Positions 1-13,971 of a DNA stretch of 64,000 nt are shown piece after piece. The DNA is taken from positions 16,076,001 through 16,140,000 of the forward strand of contig CM051508.1 in assembly GCA_028015205.1 (NCBI GenBank). The letters run 5' to 3'. The notes below the pieces were generated by a model that was not told the origin of the DNA, made no database searches, and worked only from the letters and a program-made list of their open reading frames with translations. Within the stretch, counting starts at the first letter, position 1; each line of letters begins with the position of its first letter. The stretch comes from Mytilisepta virgata (lineage: Eukaryota > Mollusca > Bivalvia > Mytilida > Mytilidae). Both the position numbers and the translations under genes were made by a program.

Positions 1-269
1 TTCTACGTACTAATATACAACAGTGCTTACTTTACATAACAATGTGTAACCTTTTAAAACTAATTTTATGTTTATTATTATAAAAAAGGTTCATATTTTT
101 TTTTCATTTTGAGAAAGATTCATCTATAAAGCCTACACGTACAACTCTTAGATAACACGCTTTGTTTTAATTTATCTTTTCATACATCCATTGATTTGGT
201 TCATGCGTGTCTAACGTTTTTCAAATCATTATCACAGTAACTACAACACGTATCATTTTAAAGAATAAG
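1..269. other. Gene A intron, left edge
   Basis: AT-rich intronic sequence. No exon, repeat or regulatory site is recognisable. The signal-peptide exon and first lectin-half exon of gene A must lie to the left of base 1. Confidence 0.5.
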
Positions 270-1166
270 CAACAAGAGGCTCACCGGAGCCTGTATCGCT
301 CACCTGGAGTCTGGTTTTCATTGGACAATTAATCAACTATTTGACCAAGTTTGTTGCAATTGGTTCAATTGTTCAGGGAAAATTTGTTGAAGATTTATTT
401 TTCATAAGGTTTAATGTTAAAATATGTTCCCTGATGGTGGTAGTCCTGGCAGGAAGTTGATAAAATTGACCAGGAATAAGGGTGAACCTTAAATAAATGT
501 AACAGAACCCGACCTCAAATTACACAAACCAATAACTCCTAAATAAAATTTGGGATTCCCTTCAAAATTTCAGGGTAGGTAGATCTCAACATGGCAGAGG
601 AGAAGATTTTTGAATGAAAATTTTTTTTAAAATTTGACAAAAAAGACACTCCTAAATGAGTTTTGGGATTTCCTTTAAAATTTCAGGGTAGGTAGATCTC
701 AACATGGAAAACATTTTTCAAATTTACATTTTACTTCTATCTCAAATAGTTTTGGAGATAAACGACGAAAAATGTTAAAATTTTGAAAATTTGACGAAAA
801 AAAGGGCAATAACTCCTAAATGGATTTTGGAATTTCTTCAAAATTCAGGGTAGGTAGATCTTGTCATGCTGATAAATTTTACCCCTGTCAGATTTTCGAT
901 ATCTGTAACGGTTTTTGAGTTATTAGCAAAAAACAGCAATTTACCCCTATGTTCTATTTTTAGCAACAGTGGCCATGTTTTTCATCGGATCAATATAAAA
1001 TGAGGATTGTTTGTGGAGGACATGTCATATATCATTCCTAAGAAGCCTCGATCCAATCTGCCTAGCCGTTTCAGAGGAGAAGACTTTTGAAAAAGTTAAC
1101 GACGGACGACGACGAACGCCAAGTGATGGCAAAAGCTCACATGGCCGTTTAGGCCAGGTGAGCTAA
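270..1166. repeat. Interspersed repeat with GCTCACC termini, bivalve type
   Basis: The element starts near a GGCTCACCGGAGCC palindrome followed by GCTCACCTGG at 298-307. It ends with the reverse complement CCAGGTGAGC at 1155-1164, which pairs with GCTCACATGGCC just upstream to form a terminal hairpin. Inside are three degenerate copies of a block containing CAGGGTAGGTAGATCT (near 571, 685 and 847). The 3' part carries an ACGACGGACGACGACG stretch and CCAAGTGATGG. From memory, repeats with this end sequence are abundant in bivalve genomes. No transposase is visible, so it is non-autonomous. Exact borders are uncertain. Confidence 0.65.
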
Positions 1167-1242
1167 AAATGTATACAAGCTACTAGTTATCATTCAATAG
1201 AGGATATAGGTAAAATGAAGTTTAATTATTGGTATTTCCTAG

Positions 1243-1488
1243 GTGATGCGAATACTTGGCGAATGGCTGGATTTTTTCTATATGTGTCGAATACAACCAA
1301 TAAAGAAGACGGACATTTATGTTTCCATGAAATACAAACCAGTCTTCCACCAAATCCAATGACTATAACCTGTATCCAACATGCCAGATATGTCATATAT
1401 TATAACGAAAGGAACGGACCTGGTGTTACATATCCATCGTCCTATTCAACAAGTCTTTGGAATGAGCTTTGTGAAGTTCAAATCTACG
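1243..1488 (+). CDS. Gene A exon: second half of FTP lectin domain
   Basis: 246 bases, phase 1 at both ends, acceptor TTCCTAG and donor GTATGT. It reads from GDANTWRMAGFFLYVSNTT to [11 protein letters not shown]. This is the C-terminal half of a fucolectin/tachylectin-4/pentraxin-like F5/8C domain: the FLYVSNTT strand, paired cysteines, the RYVIYYNER strand and the closing LCEVQIY strand. It is the same length as, and closely similar to, the gene B exon at 30327-30572. Confidence 0.88.
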
Positions 1489-4400
1489 GTATGTCTTCCC
1501 CAAATGTTGATATTACGTACTATAAAATATAACCTTTAGAAAAACAGAATGTGTATCTGTATTTCCTTGTGATATTCTTGAACTAAAACTGTGTGATTAT
1601 CGTAGTGTCGGCTTTCTTTCTTTTGTGAGCGTAGTATTTTTCGTGAATTTATTTTTTAATTCACTGTTTATATTGCGTTGACATTAAATATAGATACAAG
1701 ATACAATTGTAGGTTATATTGCTTATGTCTCGTCACTTCACGTAGTCACTTTGGCATATGCTAGTAAATCTTATTTAAACCAGTATTTTGAAATTGATAT
1801 CAATTTATAACAAGATGAAGAAAAAGAAGTTGAATATTCTGCATCGATTTGAAACACAGATAAATAAGTGCTTCGTGTTGTCCCATCACATGCTTATTTT
1901 TGGACTGGTTTCAAATTATACCTGGTTATTCAGTTGTTTTCTCCTTGTATCAGCTTTTCAGTTGTTACACCTTTTAAATTAACTAAGCAAACTTGTTTGC
2001 ATGAATTTTTTTCTATTCAGTTCAAGAATTGCATTAAGGCTTTCAAAAAAAATACCCATATTATATTTCATATTTACCCTTACGTGTTCTTTATCATATT
2101 TTATTTCGCTTCATTACATAGGTTTTGTATTCTGTCTGTTATTTGCAGTATGAAACTTAACACGTCGTACGAGATTTCTATTCATATTCAAAGGATGAAA
2201 GTTTTGACAAGTATTTGTGAGAATTTTTTTGCAACGAACGTATACAACAATTCTTTACTATTCATGCTGTTAAAATAGCTGGGGTTTAGTTGGAGAAGTG
2301 GCTTTTATCATTATTCATCTGACGTGCTCAATTCATCATAGATCTAGGGTGTATTTATTTCTATGGAGTTGTTTTTAACCCCATTAATCCAATGTTTAGA
2401 ATAATATTATTCTATACTATCGAATTTATACTTTAATGAACTATTTTTTTTCATATCAGCATTGTAGTTCTAGAGGCAAATAAATAAATAAAAATCTTTA
2501 ACGGCACATGGGTTTGGCAATTCCAAACTCGACCGAGAGATGATAACTTTGGCGATTCAGAAAAGAAATGGATTGATACGTTAATTAAATATTTTAACGA
2601 TAAAAAGGAATGGAATCGCCACTCTTTTAAGATTGATTGCAAGCTTAAGATCTGGTATTATTGTCATATAAGTGATCGCATTTCTTTGTTTCCTGTCATT
2701 TAGTCTTCACAAAATGCGACTTCAGAGTTCCCTTTCTATTCTTGTTTTTAGACCTTTTCATTATGTTGATACATTAATCTCCGCGCTTCGACGAAGTTAA
2801 AGGATAGTGTCATCGCCCCCGTCCTAAATTACAGAGCAAGTTGGAACGAAATTTATCAGAAATGGTCCCTGCAAGAAATTAGGTCCGATGACCCAGAATT
2901 TCAACCAAGATGGTCGCCTCAGCTGAACTTAATTATTCATAGGGCCCTGTGAGAAAATTCATTAAAAAATCTTCTTGTCTGAAACCACTAAGCCAATTTT
3001 AACCAATCTTATCAGAAATAATCCTTAGGTGGTCCTCCTTAAGAGGATGTCAACAAAGATGGCCGCCACAGCTGAACTTACTTTAATATAGAACACTCTC
3101 GGAAAATTCATTGACAAATCTTGTTTGAAACCACTGAGCCAGTTGGGACAAGATTTGGCAGCAATGATCCTTAGATTGTCCTATTTCAAAATTATGTCCG
3201 GCGACCAAAATGGATTCCACAGCCGAACTTAGTTTAACATAGGGTCTTGGGAAAATTCATTAAAACATCTTCTGATCTGAGGTCACTTGACCAATTGAGA
3301 CCAGACTTGGCAGCAATGGTCATTATGATGTCCCATTTCCGAATTTTGTCCGTTGACTTATCCTGTCAATCTATATGAACACCAAAGCTGAACTTAGTTT
3401 AGCAAAGGATCCTATGGGAAATTTTATTTGCAGATCACCATACCTTAAACTTCGCCATAGATCCATACTAATGAGATCACTCGTATTTTTTTCAGAATTG
3501 TGTTTGGTACCTTGAATGTCAACAAAGATGGTCACCCTAACTTGTTTAACATTGTATCTGTAGGAAAACTAGCCAAGATAACTGCTACACCTCAATTATC
3601 TCCTAGTTTCATACATCATAATAATAAAGATAACAAAAAAAAAAAAATTAAGACAATGAAAAAAACCATACAATGCCTTGCAGATATTTAAGCTCCTCAG
3701 AACCAATACAAAAAGTTAAGGTTTTAACTTGTGTTGACATAGCTTGATTAACTTTAAATAACGAGTTGTTTGATTTTGTTATTATTTTGTTTTGAATGTA
3801 TGGATATTTTATAAAACAAAAACAAAATAAGAAAACCCCTGGTAATGTTGATAAAGGAATATCTTCTAATTGTTTAGTTTGGTTTTACGCCGTTTAAAGC
3901 ACATTTGGCTATTTTGTGGCGGTCAGGTTTTATTGGTGGAGGACGACAGAGTTCCCGGAGAGTACCACCGACCTTTGGGAGGAAAATTGACAATCCTTGT
4001 CAATTAAGATCGGAGTCTAACACACCCCGCCACAGATGAGATTCTAACTTACAACCTCAGTATTGACAAGCTAGTGATCATTAGTAGTCATGACGAACAA
4101 CCTAGACCACTCGGCCACTGAGGCCACTGAAAGAGAAATATAGAATTTGAGCACCGTTGTGAACAATCCCGCTATACCATCAGTATTCTGATGTAATGAT
4201 TAGAATTGTGTAAATGTTACCTATGAAGATGAAATGTTGATACAGACCGTATTGGAGATAATAAAATCATTCGGACTTCTCTCAATGGTGTCTAAGTGGA
4301 GTCAAAAACATTAAGCAACAAACATATAATTACAGGTTGTGTTAACACAGGTTTGTATGGAGAAAACTGCAACAAAACATGTCCAGAAAACTGTAAAAAT

Positions 4401-7400
4401 AAGTACTGTGACATCGTAAATGGTCACTGTCTTTCTTGTATTGATGGTTATCAAGGTCAGGCGTGTAATCAAAGTAAGTACAATTGTAATTACAAGCGAC
4501 ACTACCAAAGGCCACAGTAGCCATTGCATATTATCTGTTTAACTGAAAGAAAAAAATAATTTAACAGTTACATAAACATATAATTATTCTCTCTTATTTT
4601 GGTAACCATTGACATAACCCAAGAAAAATGTTTTATGCATTTTTATTATAGCACATAAATTACGAAATAGAACTTCATATGTCGAGAACATAACACTAGC
4701 GCCATGATTAACGATTGATTGATTGATTTGCTGTTTGCTTAAAGTCCAGTGGCAAATATTTCTTATTTCGTCAGGAGAGAACCAGTTCATCAATCTATCA
4801 AACAATTCAAATAGGGATGGGGCGGAACACAGAGGGGAATTTAGACTGCAACTGTAAAAGGGTGGATGGATGGGTAGGGTCGAATAATTTAGCATTCTAT
4901 AGTGGAATTTTCCTACTCTTTTTCGAAAACTACAGAAAGGGCCTTTATCATGCAAGTCGTGTTGCATTCTCCAAACATATCACAAACCATGGCTCGCGGT
5001 CCTAACACCCCCAATGAGATGGTATCCTCAAGTAGCTCTGTGGGTTGAGCTTCCGTTAGACATCATAGGTGCATAGCTATGATTAACGACAATTTCTTAT
5101 GAGGAAAACTAACATAATGAAGTAACCTTCATAAAGAGGTTATTTAACAGTAATGTAAAAGGATGCCTCATATGGGCCATGAAGGAACCCTTTGAAATGT
5201 TTCTAAGAGTAGGTATGATAAAAAATAAACTATTTGCACCAATAAATATTTAGAAAAAACCATGAAATGTTGGTAAACAACAACAAAAAAATAATTGAAA
5301 AAACTGTGTTTTTATTTGTGATTCTTACGACTAAAAGAAAACAATTTCAATGGAAGAAAGGGAAAATTTGAAAAATACAAATCTAGACAAGCACTTATTT
5401 TTATAATTAAATCACGCATCAAACAAACATTGTATTACATTAAGGGTCCAATATTTTTATGTCTGAATAAATAATACAGTTTCTAAATCTCAGAAGCAAA
5501 AATTGGTCATAATACTAAATTTATATATTTCATATAAAGTTTGTCCTGATTCTTTCTACGGAGAAAACTGTGGATCAAATTGTGGCCACTGCCTAAATGG
5601 TGTAACATGCAATCATATTAATGGAACGTGTGTAAACGGTTGTTCAGCAGGATGGAAAGAACCCAGATGTAACACAGGTATACCAACTCTAATACCATAT
5701 TTTTTCATTCAATAATAACATATTAAATCAATTCTAGAATAAAGATAACCTAACCTAGAAATAACTTTTAGAAAGTCGAATTATCGGGTTATATAAAGTT
5801 TATGAGAAATGCTATTTAAACCATATAGTGTCATATGTGCACCAACTTAACATTATAGTTTAATAACGTAACATGCAACCATGTCCGGATGGATGTTCAG
5901 CTGGACGGAAGGGACTTAAATGTGATACAGGTATTGTCATGTTTGATATTTCATCATTAAGCGCTTCATGAATAAATAAGAATTGCTTAGAGTATATGGA
6001 GAACAATTTGTGGCCTTACTTGAGTAGTAGAAAGGTTCTGAAAACAAAACATATGAGTATAAGTTAAGACGGTGGTAGATTATACATGCCTGCTACCATT
6101 TAAGGTTAATCTATATAATTCCATTATAATGTCAGATTTGCTGTCCTAATTTTTTTGGGATAAAAGAAAATTCCTAGCAATACTAACTTTTTCTCTTCCT
6201 GTATGTATGGCATCTAACCTTTTTGCAGTCATACCTGTGCTTACGTCTTCATTTGGCATTGGTATAGTTTTACGACATGTGAAATGCTAGCGAGCATTAC
6301 CTTTTACACATAACTTTATTACCCCAGATTCGTAATCCTATACAATGAAAGCTATGTCGTTTGTCCGACAAAGGAGTTGTTTTTAATACGAGCTAAGCAC
6401 TAGTTCTTTCCTTTTTACTCTACTTACTGTCCCACTTGTACAAATATTGATAGAAAACTCTATTTGCATTCTGTAGGTTAGCAACAACCATTGCTGTTTA
6501 ACTAAACATGATTAGTACAAAAAGAAAAGAACATTTTTCATTCAATATCACTGAAAAAAATCATTATAAAATATCAAGAGTTGCATGTATCTTGATTTCA
6601 CATAAACGAATGAAACGACATGCCGACTGGTATTCGAAAGGCATTTGTGTTTCATACAAGGACTTACATGAATCATCGAATTTATCTAAAATACAAAGAT
6701 CGCGATATGAACTTTTCAGCTGTGTCATTTTACTTTCTTAGTATAACTATTCGAAATGTGTATAAATACCCTAGCCGATTTGGTACTGTCGCGTGTATGA
6801 GATGTTTACCTTATTTCCTTTAAAAAGTAATTCCAATATTACAGCTTATTATTCAAGTACAAAAATTCTTAGCGCGTCTGAATCGTTGCAATTGAATTAT
6901 TCCAATATCTATAAGGCTGAATTTCAACAAATCGTGGTTTGTGAATTTGGTTACATTTATAATGTAAAGTTCATCATTTCAAATATTAAATATATTCGTC
7001 GACTTCAGGTTCTACATTTTGAAAACGTGACAACTACATTACCAGTGACTAAAAAGATTTATCGATAATATAGATGTTTTATTTCATTTCCAAAAATATA
7101 ATAGTTGTCTCTTATTCCTTAAGATATAACCTAATCGCTCAATTCATCATTAAATGAATTTAAATGAAGCACAAAAAGACACATTGTATACTTTTGTATT
7201 ATTACATAACCAACTAAAAGAGACCTTATAAATAATATTTGTCAATGAATTTAGCCGATCTAAATCGAATGCACCCATGCTATATAAAAATCCAATATGC
7301 ACACAGAAACAACATTTCTTCCTGCTCGAATACCCCTCAGGAACGTACGGTTTCAGTTGTAATGACATGTCAACTGTTACATAAATACAGGTTTGTTGTG

Positions 7401-10400
7401 TCATCTTGTAAATGGAAACTGTAAAACTGGTTGTATAGTGATGTATTTTGTTGTGTATAGTATGTTTTTACAATTTTCTTGATATAGGAAATCCGTGTAT
7501 CTTAATTAAAATACAATAACAGAAATGTACCTGTCCTTATGGAAGAAGGACAATCTTACAGTTGGAGAACATATACTTCACTATTGGCTTGAAAAATAGT
7601 TGTTGTTGTTCGTATTTGTAGCGTTAAGCATTTTTTTTGTAATTTGTGTGTAATGTATGTCTTGCTTGGTCTCTCATTTAACTTAAATGTCAATAAGTTA
7701 GAATTCAAAGAAATGACGTTTCATTCAAATTATATGTTTATTTCTGGTTTGGGAACAGATTCTTGTATAGTGTCTGTCTACGTGCATATGCTCGAGAGTT
7801 TAATGTATGTAAAATTATATCGTTGAATTATCAATTTTGTAATAAAACGCACCACAAAGTACCGAAATATACTGCTGCACAGTATGGCCGTTTCGTTACT
7901 GACAACTCACAAAAATTGCTTCTTATCAGGAGATGCAGGTATAACTTGATTTTTTCTTTGGCTGATCAGACGGAGCTTACATTGATAAAAAAGCACAGGA
8001 GAGTCAATATCAGTGTCATGTGTCCTAATCATCTTCATTTGCCTGCTGTATGGAGATTGATGTTGATGATTTTACCAACAATTTCTTTAAACTCAATGAA
8101 GCAAAATAATTACATGAAATGAATGAATGGAAATTATTAGATAATAAGTTATTTTTCATACCAGAAACTCTTTCTTTTTTTTGTAGCAAATTGACATTTA
8201 TTACTGGACACAGCCCCATAATGTTGCTAGGAGGGGTTGTCATGAACGCACACGAAATAGCCTAATGCAAATTTAAAGGTTAACTCTGCCGAACAGTTCA
8301 ATTAAATAAAGTAATATTATTTACTTTTCTTCAAATTACTTGGCTCTTGAGTATTAAAACATTCATATCTAATACCTATGTTTTCAGTTGTCTTCTTTAT
8401 TCTGTTTCATATATGAAGTTTGTGACGATCATTATTATGGACAAAACTGTGGGTTAAGATGTGGTAAATGCTTGAACAGACAGAAGTGCAACCATATCAA
8501 TGGGACGTGTTCAAACGGATGTGATGTAGGTTGGCAGGGAGACAAATGTTTCTCGGGTAAGAACGACAATAATTTGTTGTTTTTGAGACTCTTATGTTAG
8601 TCCCATATATACATGTAGATTTTTCGTGTTGAAGACATAAAGAGTAAGCTACAACATGTGCAATCAGATCAAATATTGACAGAAGACATTCAATACGTTT
8701 ATGTAAAAGCATAAGAAATACATGTTTTGTCTCCGTAGTAGAAACTATTGTCCCAAAGCGTAGCCGAGTCAATAGTTTGAATCAAGGGGATAATACATCG
8801 TCGAATATGTAATCAGTAAATGTTTAATCATACCGAAAATCAATTTACATGTCAATAGTCAATAGTCAACAGTAATGAGTGGACCAACAAGTAATATTAT
8901 TGTCTTTATTTTTATATCGTTGAATTATCAATTTTGTAATAAAACGTATCACAAAATACAAAAATAAATTTGATGCACAGTATGGCCATTTCGTTGACTG
9001 ACAACTCATAAAAAAATAACAATCCAAAGATACTAATGTTAGATAAAGTAAATTTATACTATGCTGTATACGACGCATTTCAAGGAGTTACCTCTGATCA
9101 GCAGCATTAAAAACGAGACATTTGGAAGACAAAAAACCAAACTTATATTAAACAAGAAGTACTCAACCAAAAATACCGAAATAGGAAGCCAAATTTCAGC
9201 TGAGGAGATCTACCATGTGCAATACAAGGAATGAACCCTTAGTATTTCTATTATTTTTGAATTTTGGTAAATACTGGTAATTTCTGTAACAAATCAATGA
9301 ATAATCATGTCAGACAAGTCTCACGACTGGGTTGGCGAATACCCTCGGGGACCTGGGGTTCATCAGCAGAGGTATCATCCCAGGAGTTTCAAAATAACAA
9401 TCCAAAGATACTAATGTTAGATATAGTAAATTTATACTATGCTGTAATAGCTTTTTATCATGAGATGCAGGTGTAACTAAATTTTTTCTTTTGCTGATCA
9501 TACAGAGCTTAAATCGCTAAAAATGCACAGGAGAGTCAATATCATTAGGGGTATCATGTGTACTAATCATCTTTATTTGCCTGCTGTTCGGAGATTGATG
9601 TTGATAATTTTCCTAACGATTTCTTTAAACTCAATGAAGCAAAATAATTACATGAAATGAATGAATGGAAATTATTGGATAGGATGAAATAAGTTATTTC
9701 TCATACCAAAAACTCTTTCTTTTTTTTTCTTTTGTAGCAAATTGAAATTTATTACTGGACACAGCCCCATAATGTTGCTAGGAGGGGTTGTGATGAACGC
9801 ACACGAAATAGCCTAATGCAAATTTAAGGTTAACTCTGCCGAACAGTTCAATTAAATAGAGTAATATTATTTACTTTTCTTCAAATTACTTGGCTCTTGA
9901 GTATTAAAACATTCACATCTAATATCTATGTTTTCAGTTGTCTTCTTTCTTCTGTTTCATATATGAAGTTTGTGACGATTATTATTATGGAAAAAACTGT
10001 GTCTTAGGATGTGGTAAATGCTTGAACAGACAGAAGTGCAACCATATCAATGGAACGTGTTCAAACGGATGTGATGTAGGTTGGCAGGGAGAAAAATGTT
10101 TTTCGGGTAAGAACGACGTAATTTATTGTTTCTGAGACTCTTTTATTAGTGCCATATATACAGGTAGATTTCCCGTGTCATCACTAGCTGTTGAAGACAC
10201 AAAGAGTAAGCTACAACATTTGCAATCAGATGAAATATTGACAGAAGACATTCAATACGTTTATGTAAAAGCATAAGAAATACATGTTTTGTCTCCGTGG
10301 TAGAAACTTTTGTCTAAAGCGTAGCTGAGTCGATTGTTTGAATCAAGGGGATAGTAAACCCTTGAATATGTAGTCAGTGAATGTTTTATTATACCGAAAA

Positions 10401-13400
10401 AAAAAACACTTTACAAGTCAATAGTCTTTATTTTTTATATATAAAAAAACTTTTCTGAGGTATAATGAATTCAAACTATCGAAAATTCTATTAGTTTAAA
10501 CATCTTTTATTAATCAAAACATATAACTCAATACCATTACATACATATTAATACAATAACATACAATTAATTAACGGGATTGGGAAAGTATAAAACTTAA
10601 ATAAATCCCTATCCTATTAAGATTATATAGTGATATAAGTTTTAAAAGGCAGGTAAAATTTAAGTGTGCTGGATCAATAAGATATATTATTATAATATTT
10701 GTGAAGCAAAAGGAATTATAGCGGTTGAGCTGTCTTAATAAAAAATATAGAATTCTTTTTTTATTAATATATCCCGTTAAATTTGTATGGTGGTTGGTTT
10801 TGTGTGGAAAAGCGCTTACTAGACACAATATAGCACTGTACGGGTGTAAATATAAGAATGTTTTGACCTGTGGTAAGATCATGGATCCATATAACAGGTA
10901 ACTGATAGTCAGAGGTACTAAAGTTGCTAGTAGATCAATGTGTTGCTCTCTCAAAGCACGAAATCTTGGACAATGTAATAAAAAATGTTTTGCAGTTTCA
11001 TGTGCCCCACATACACAGTTTAGAGATATGACAATATTTTGTTGATATCAGTCAAAATTGAAAGAGCTGCAATGCATTCTTAATTTAGCGTGTATTATAT
11101 GACCCAGTCGCGTTCCGGCATAGTAAAGTGGAGGCTTTTTTAATGTTTTGGATTTCCAAAAGAACTTGAAAGAATTAAGAGACGTACTATTTTTCACATT
11201 TTCTGAAAAGTAATTCCAAGATCGGATAGTCGATGGCAAGTAATAATTATAGTAGAATGATGTTCTTGTAGGAATGGGCGGGATAAGAGAGGTATTACGT
11301 GTGTTATAAGAGTGGAAACTTCCTAGAGGGCGCGGTAATAAGCTATTAAGGTATTGCAGTGTCAGTTCTTGGGTCATGTTATAAAAAATATGTCTCACGT
11401 CTTTCTCTAAGTCGTTCCCATACGGTTTCAATATACAACTTATTTACTGAGCAACGCCTTGTCCCACCAGTGACGACCCTAGCCGCCTCTATTTGTACAC
11501 TTTCTAATTTATGAATATGTAACTGTATAGGGTTATCCCAAACTACATTACTGTACTCAACAACTGGCCGAATATAAGATGGATATCTCTTTTCTAATGT
11601 CCTTCTATCTAAAATAAATTTAAACTTTCGTAAAAGATTAAGTCTCACGAACGATTTTTTACAGATCAGAGTTATATGTTTTAACCAAATTCCATCGTCA
11701 GATAAGAGTAGACAAAGGTGATTGTGATAACGAACTTTGCTGATAACTGAACCACCAATTAATAAAGGGGGATGAACATGTTTATTTGCTTTCCTTGAAA
11801 CAGAAAGAGTCTGTTTTTGTTGGATTAAAAGTGACTAACCACTGATTCGACAAGTTATGATTTTTTTTCAAGGTCATTGTTGAGAGTTTCAGAGGTAGCT
11901 TCTGGGTCATCAACAATCATATACAAAGAAGTATCGTCAGCAAAAAGCTTTATTGTAGACTTAATATCAGTTAAAATATCATTGATAAATATAATACAAA
12001 TAGAGAACCTAGGATCGATCCCTGTGGGACCCCAGCGTTCATATTTTGCCATTTGGAATGTGAAGTATTGATAACCACTCTTTGTTTTCTATGACTCAAG
12101 TAATTCTATATCCAACTTAACATAGACCCTTTAATTCCAACAGATTCTAGTTTTATCAGTAAACCCTTATGCCAGACCCTGTCAAAGGCCTCTCCGCAAA
12201 AAATAACTCGTATCTCCTTACCGTTATCCAATGCCTTACCAAAAAACTCATTCGTCATATTTAAAAGCTGATTTAAAGCAGAATCTCCTGGAGTATACCC
12301 AGATTAGTGATTAGTGATTACATCATGTTTATAAACACACTTTTCCATGACCTTTCCAAAACACTAATTAATGAAATAGGTCGACAGTTTTTTAAAACAC
12401 GAGTGACTATCCTTCTTAAAGACCGGGGTAACATTTGCCTGTTTCCATTGATTTGGAAATTTACCAGTCAAAAGGGACAAGTTAAAAATGTTTACACAAA
12501 GGGGATTTAATAATAGGGGTCGCTTCTTTTAGCAATGTTGGGTTCAGCAGATCAGGTCTAACGGCTTTCGACGTATCTGAAGTTTTAAGTATGTTCTCTA
12601 CCTCAGTATCAGATATAATTATTAGATCAAGATTTTCATACGATATATGGTTCGTTCCTGGTAAAGTAGCAGAATAGTCTAGGTTAGATTGATCGCAAAA
12701 ATAATCATTAAAAAATTTTCATTTATCTGTGTCATTATTGACCAGAATGTCGTTTCAAGCAACGATGGAATAGAACGATTAAAGTTTGAGCTCCCTAATA
12801 GGGATTTAATTAACTTCCACCAATCTTGAGTCCCTGTATTCTCAGTATTTATTTTATCAGAAAGACTAGAAAAGTATTCAGCTTTTCCGATTGTAGTCAT
12901 CAAATTACATTTATTTCGAGTTTTCCCATAACGTTCCCGGCGGCTTGCGGTGTCAGTTTTCTTTGCGCGTTGGTGGGCCCGATTTTTCCGTCGAATGGAC
13001 TTTTTTTTATTTCCGTAGTTATTCAACGTGGATCTTTCCCCCTTACAGTAATAATCCTATTGAGTATAGTTTGGTTTGCAATGGACATTATATTATTTTT
13101 TATGTCTTCTGTAATTTATCCACATTATTGCTGTTTAAAAGATCATCCCAATTAATTTCAGAAAGCTTATGTCTATATCAATCATAAATCTTTCTCTTGA
13201 AAACTGAAGAAGGGAGATTTGAATGATCAAACACACCAATATCTCGCAGATGATACCACGTTTGATCCAATAGCGGAGGACCAACTTCAGAGAGTGTCAA
13301 ACTGTGGGGATTTGATACTAAAATTAAGTCAAGTAATGAAGCACTATGCTCGGTATTATAAGATGGTTCATGAATAACTTGAAGTCAGCTGAATTGGGTC

Positions 13401-13904
13401 TTTAAGCTTTCAATTTTATTATTGACATTAACACTAAGTTGGCTAATGTTAAAATCTCTCGTAATAATGACGTCACATTTACTGTCAAGCGCTCCTTCAA
13501 TGGAAAGCTCCAAATTATCCCAAGTACAGTGACCACTATTGGGAGGAATGTAAAACGTTCCATATAAGTATTTTTTATGACCAAGTTTTATTGCGAACCA
13601 AATACACTTAAGAAGTAATGTGACACATGTGTAATTTTCTAACAGTTTCGCAATTTCCAGCACTGTCTTTGGCACTAAATCGAACGTTCAAGAACCAAAT
13701 AAGTATTAAAAAGGGCAGGAAATCTATCCCGTTTTTTTTAAAAACAAATTAAAACAAATGACCTCTATCAGGAGAAAAAGCTTGTGTTTCGGTACAATCT
13801 GTGCTTTCGAACAAAAGTTACCGATGCTCTCTCTTTATTGTTCAACACTAATGCCCTTACACCTTTTTCTAAAATTTGTCTAAAAGAGAGAGAGAGAGAT
13901 ATCA

Positions 13905-13971
<67 letters not shown>

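Noticed and set aside
270..1166. Helitron, because of a 3' hairpin followed by CTAA
   Set aside because: The hairpin overlaps the terminal inverted match, no 5' TC start or A-T target dinucleotide could be fixed, and the ends match a known style of bivalve repeat. Left as unclassified.
3895..4135. Functional tRNA gene
   Set aside because: Only A- and B-box similarity remains; arms do not pair properly and a SINE body follows.
4311..4529. Minus-strand open frames overlapping EGF exons (also 8,497-8,772, 49,481-49,870 and 54,118-54,492)
   Set aside because: Mirror frames of cysteine-rich exons, whose codon pattern keeps the opposite strand open. No domain on the minus strand.
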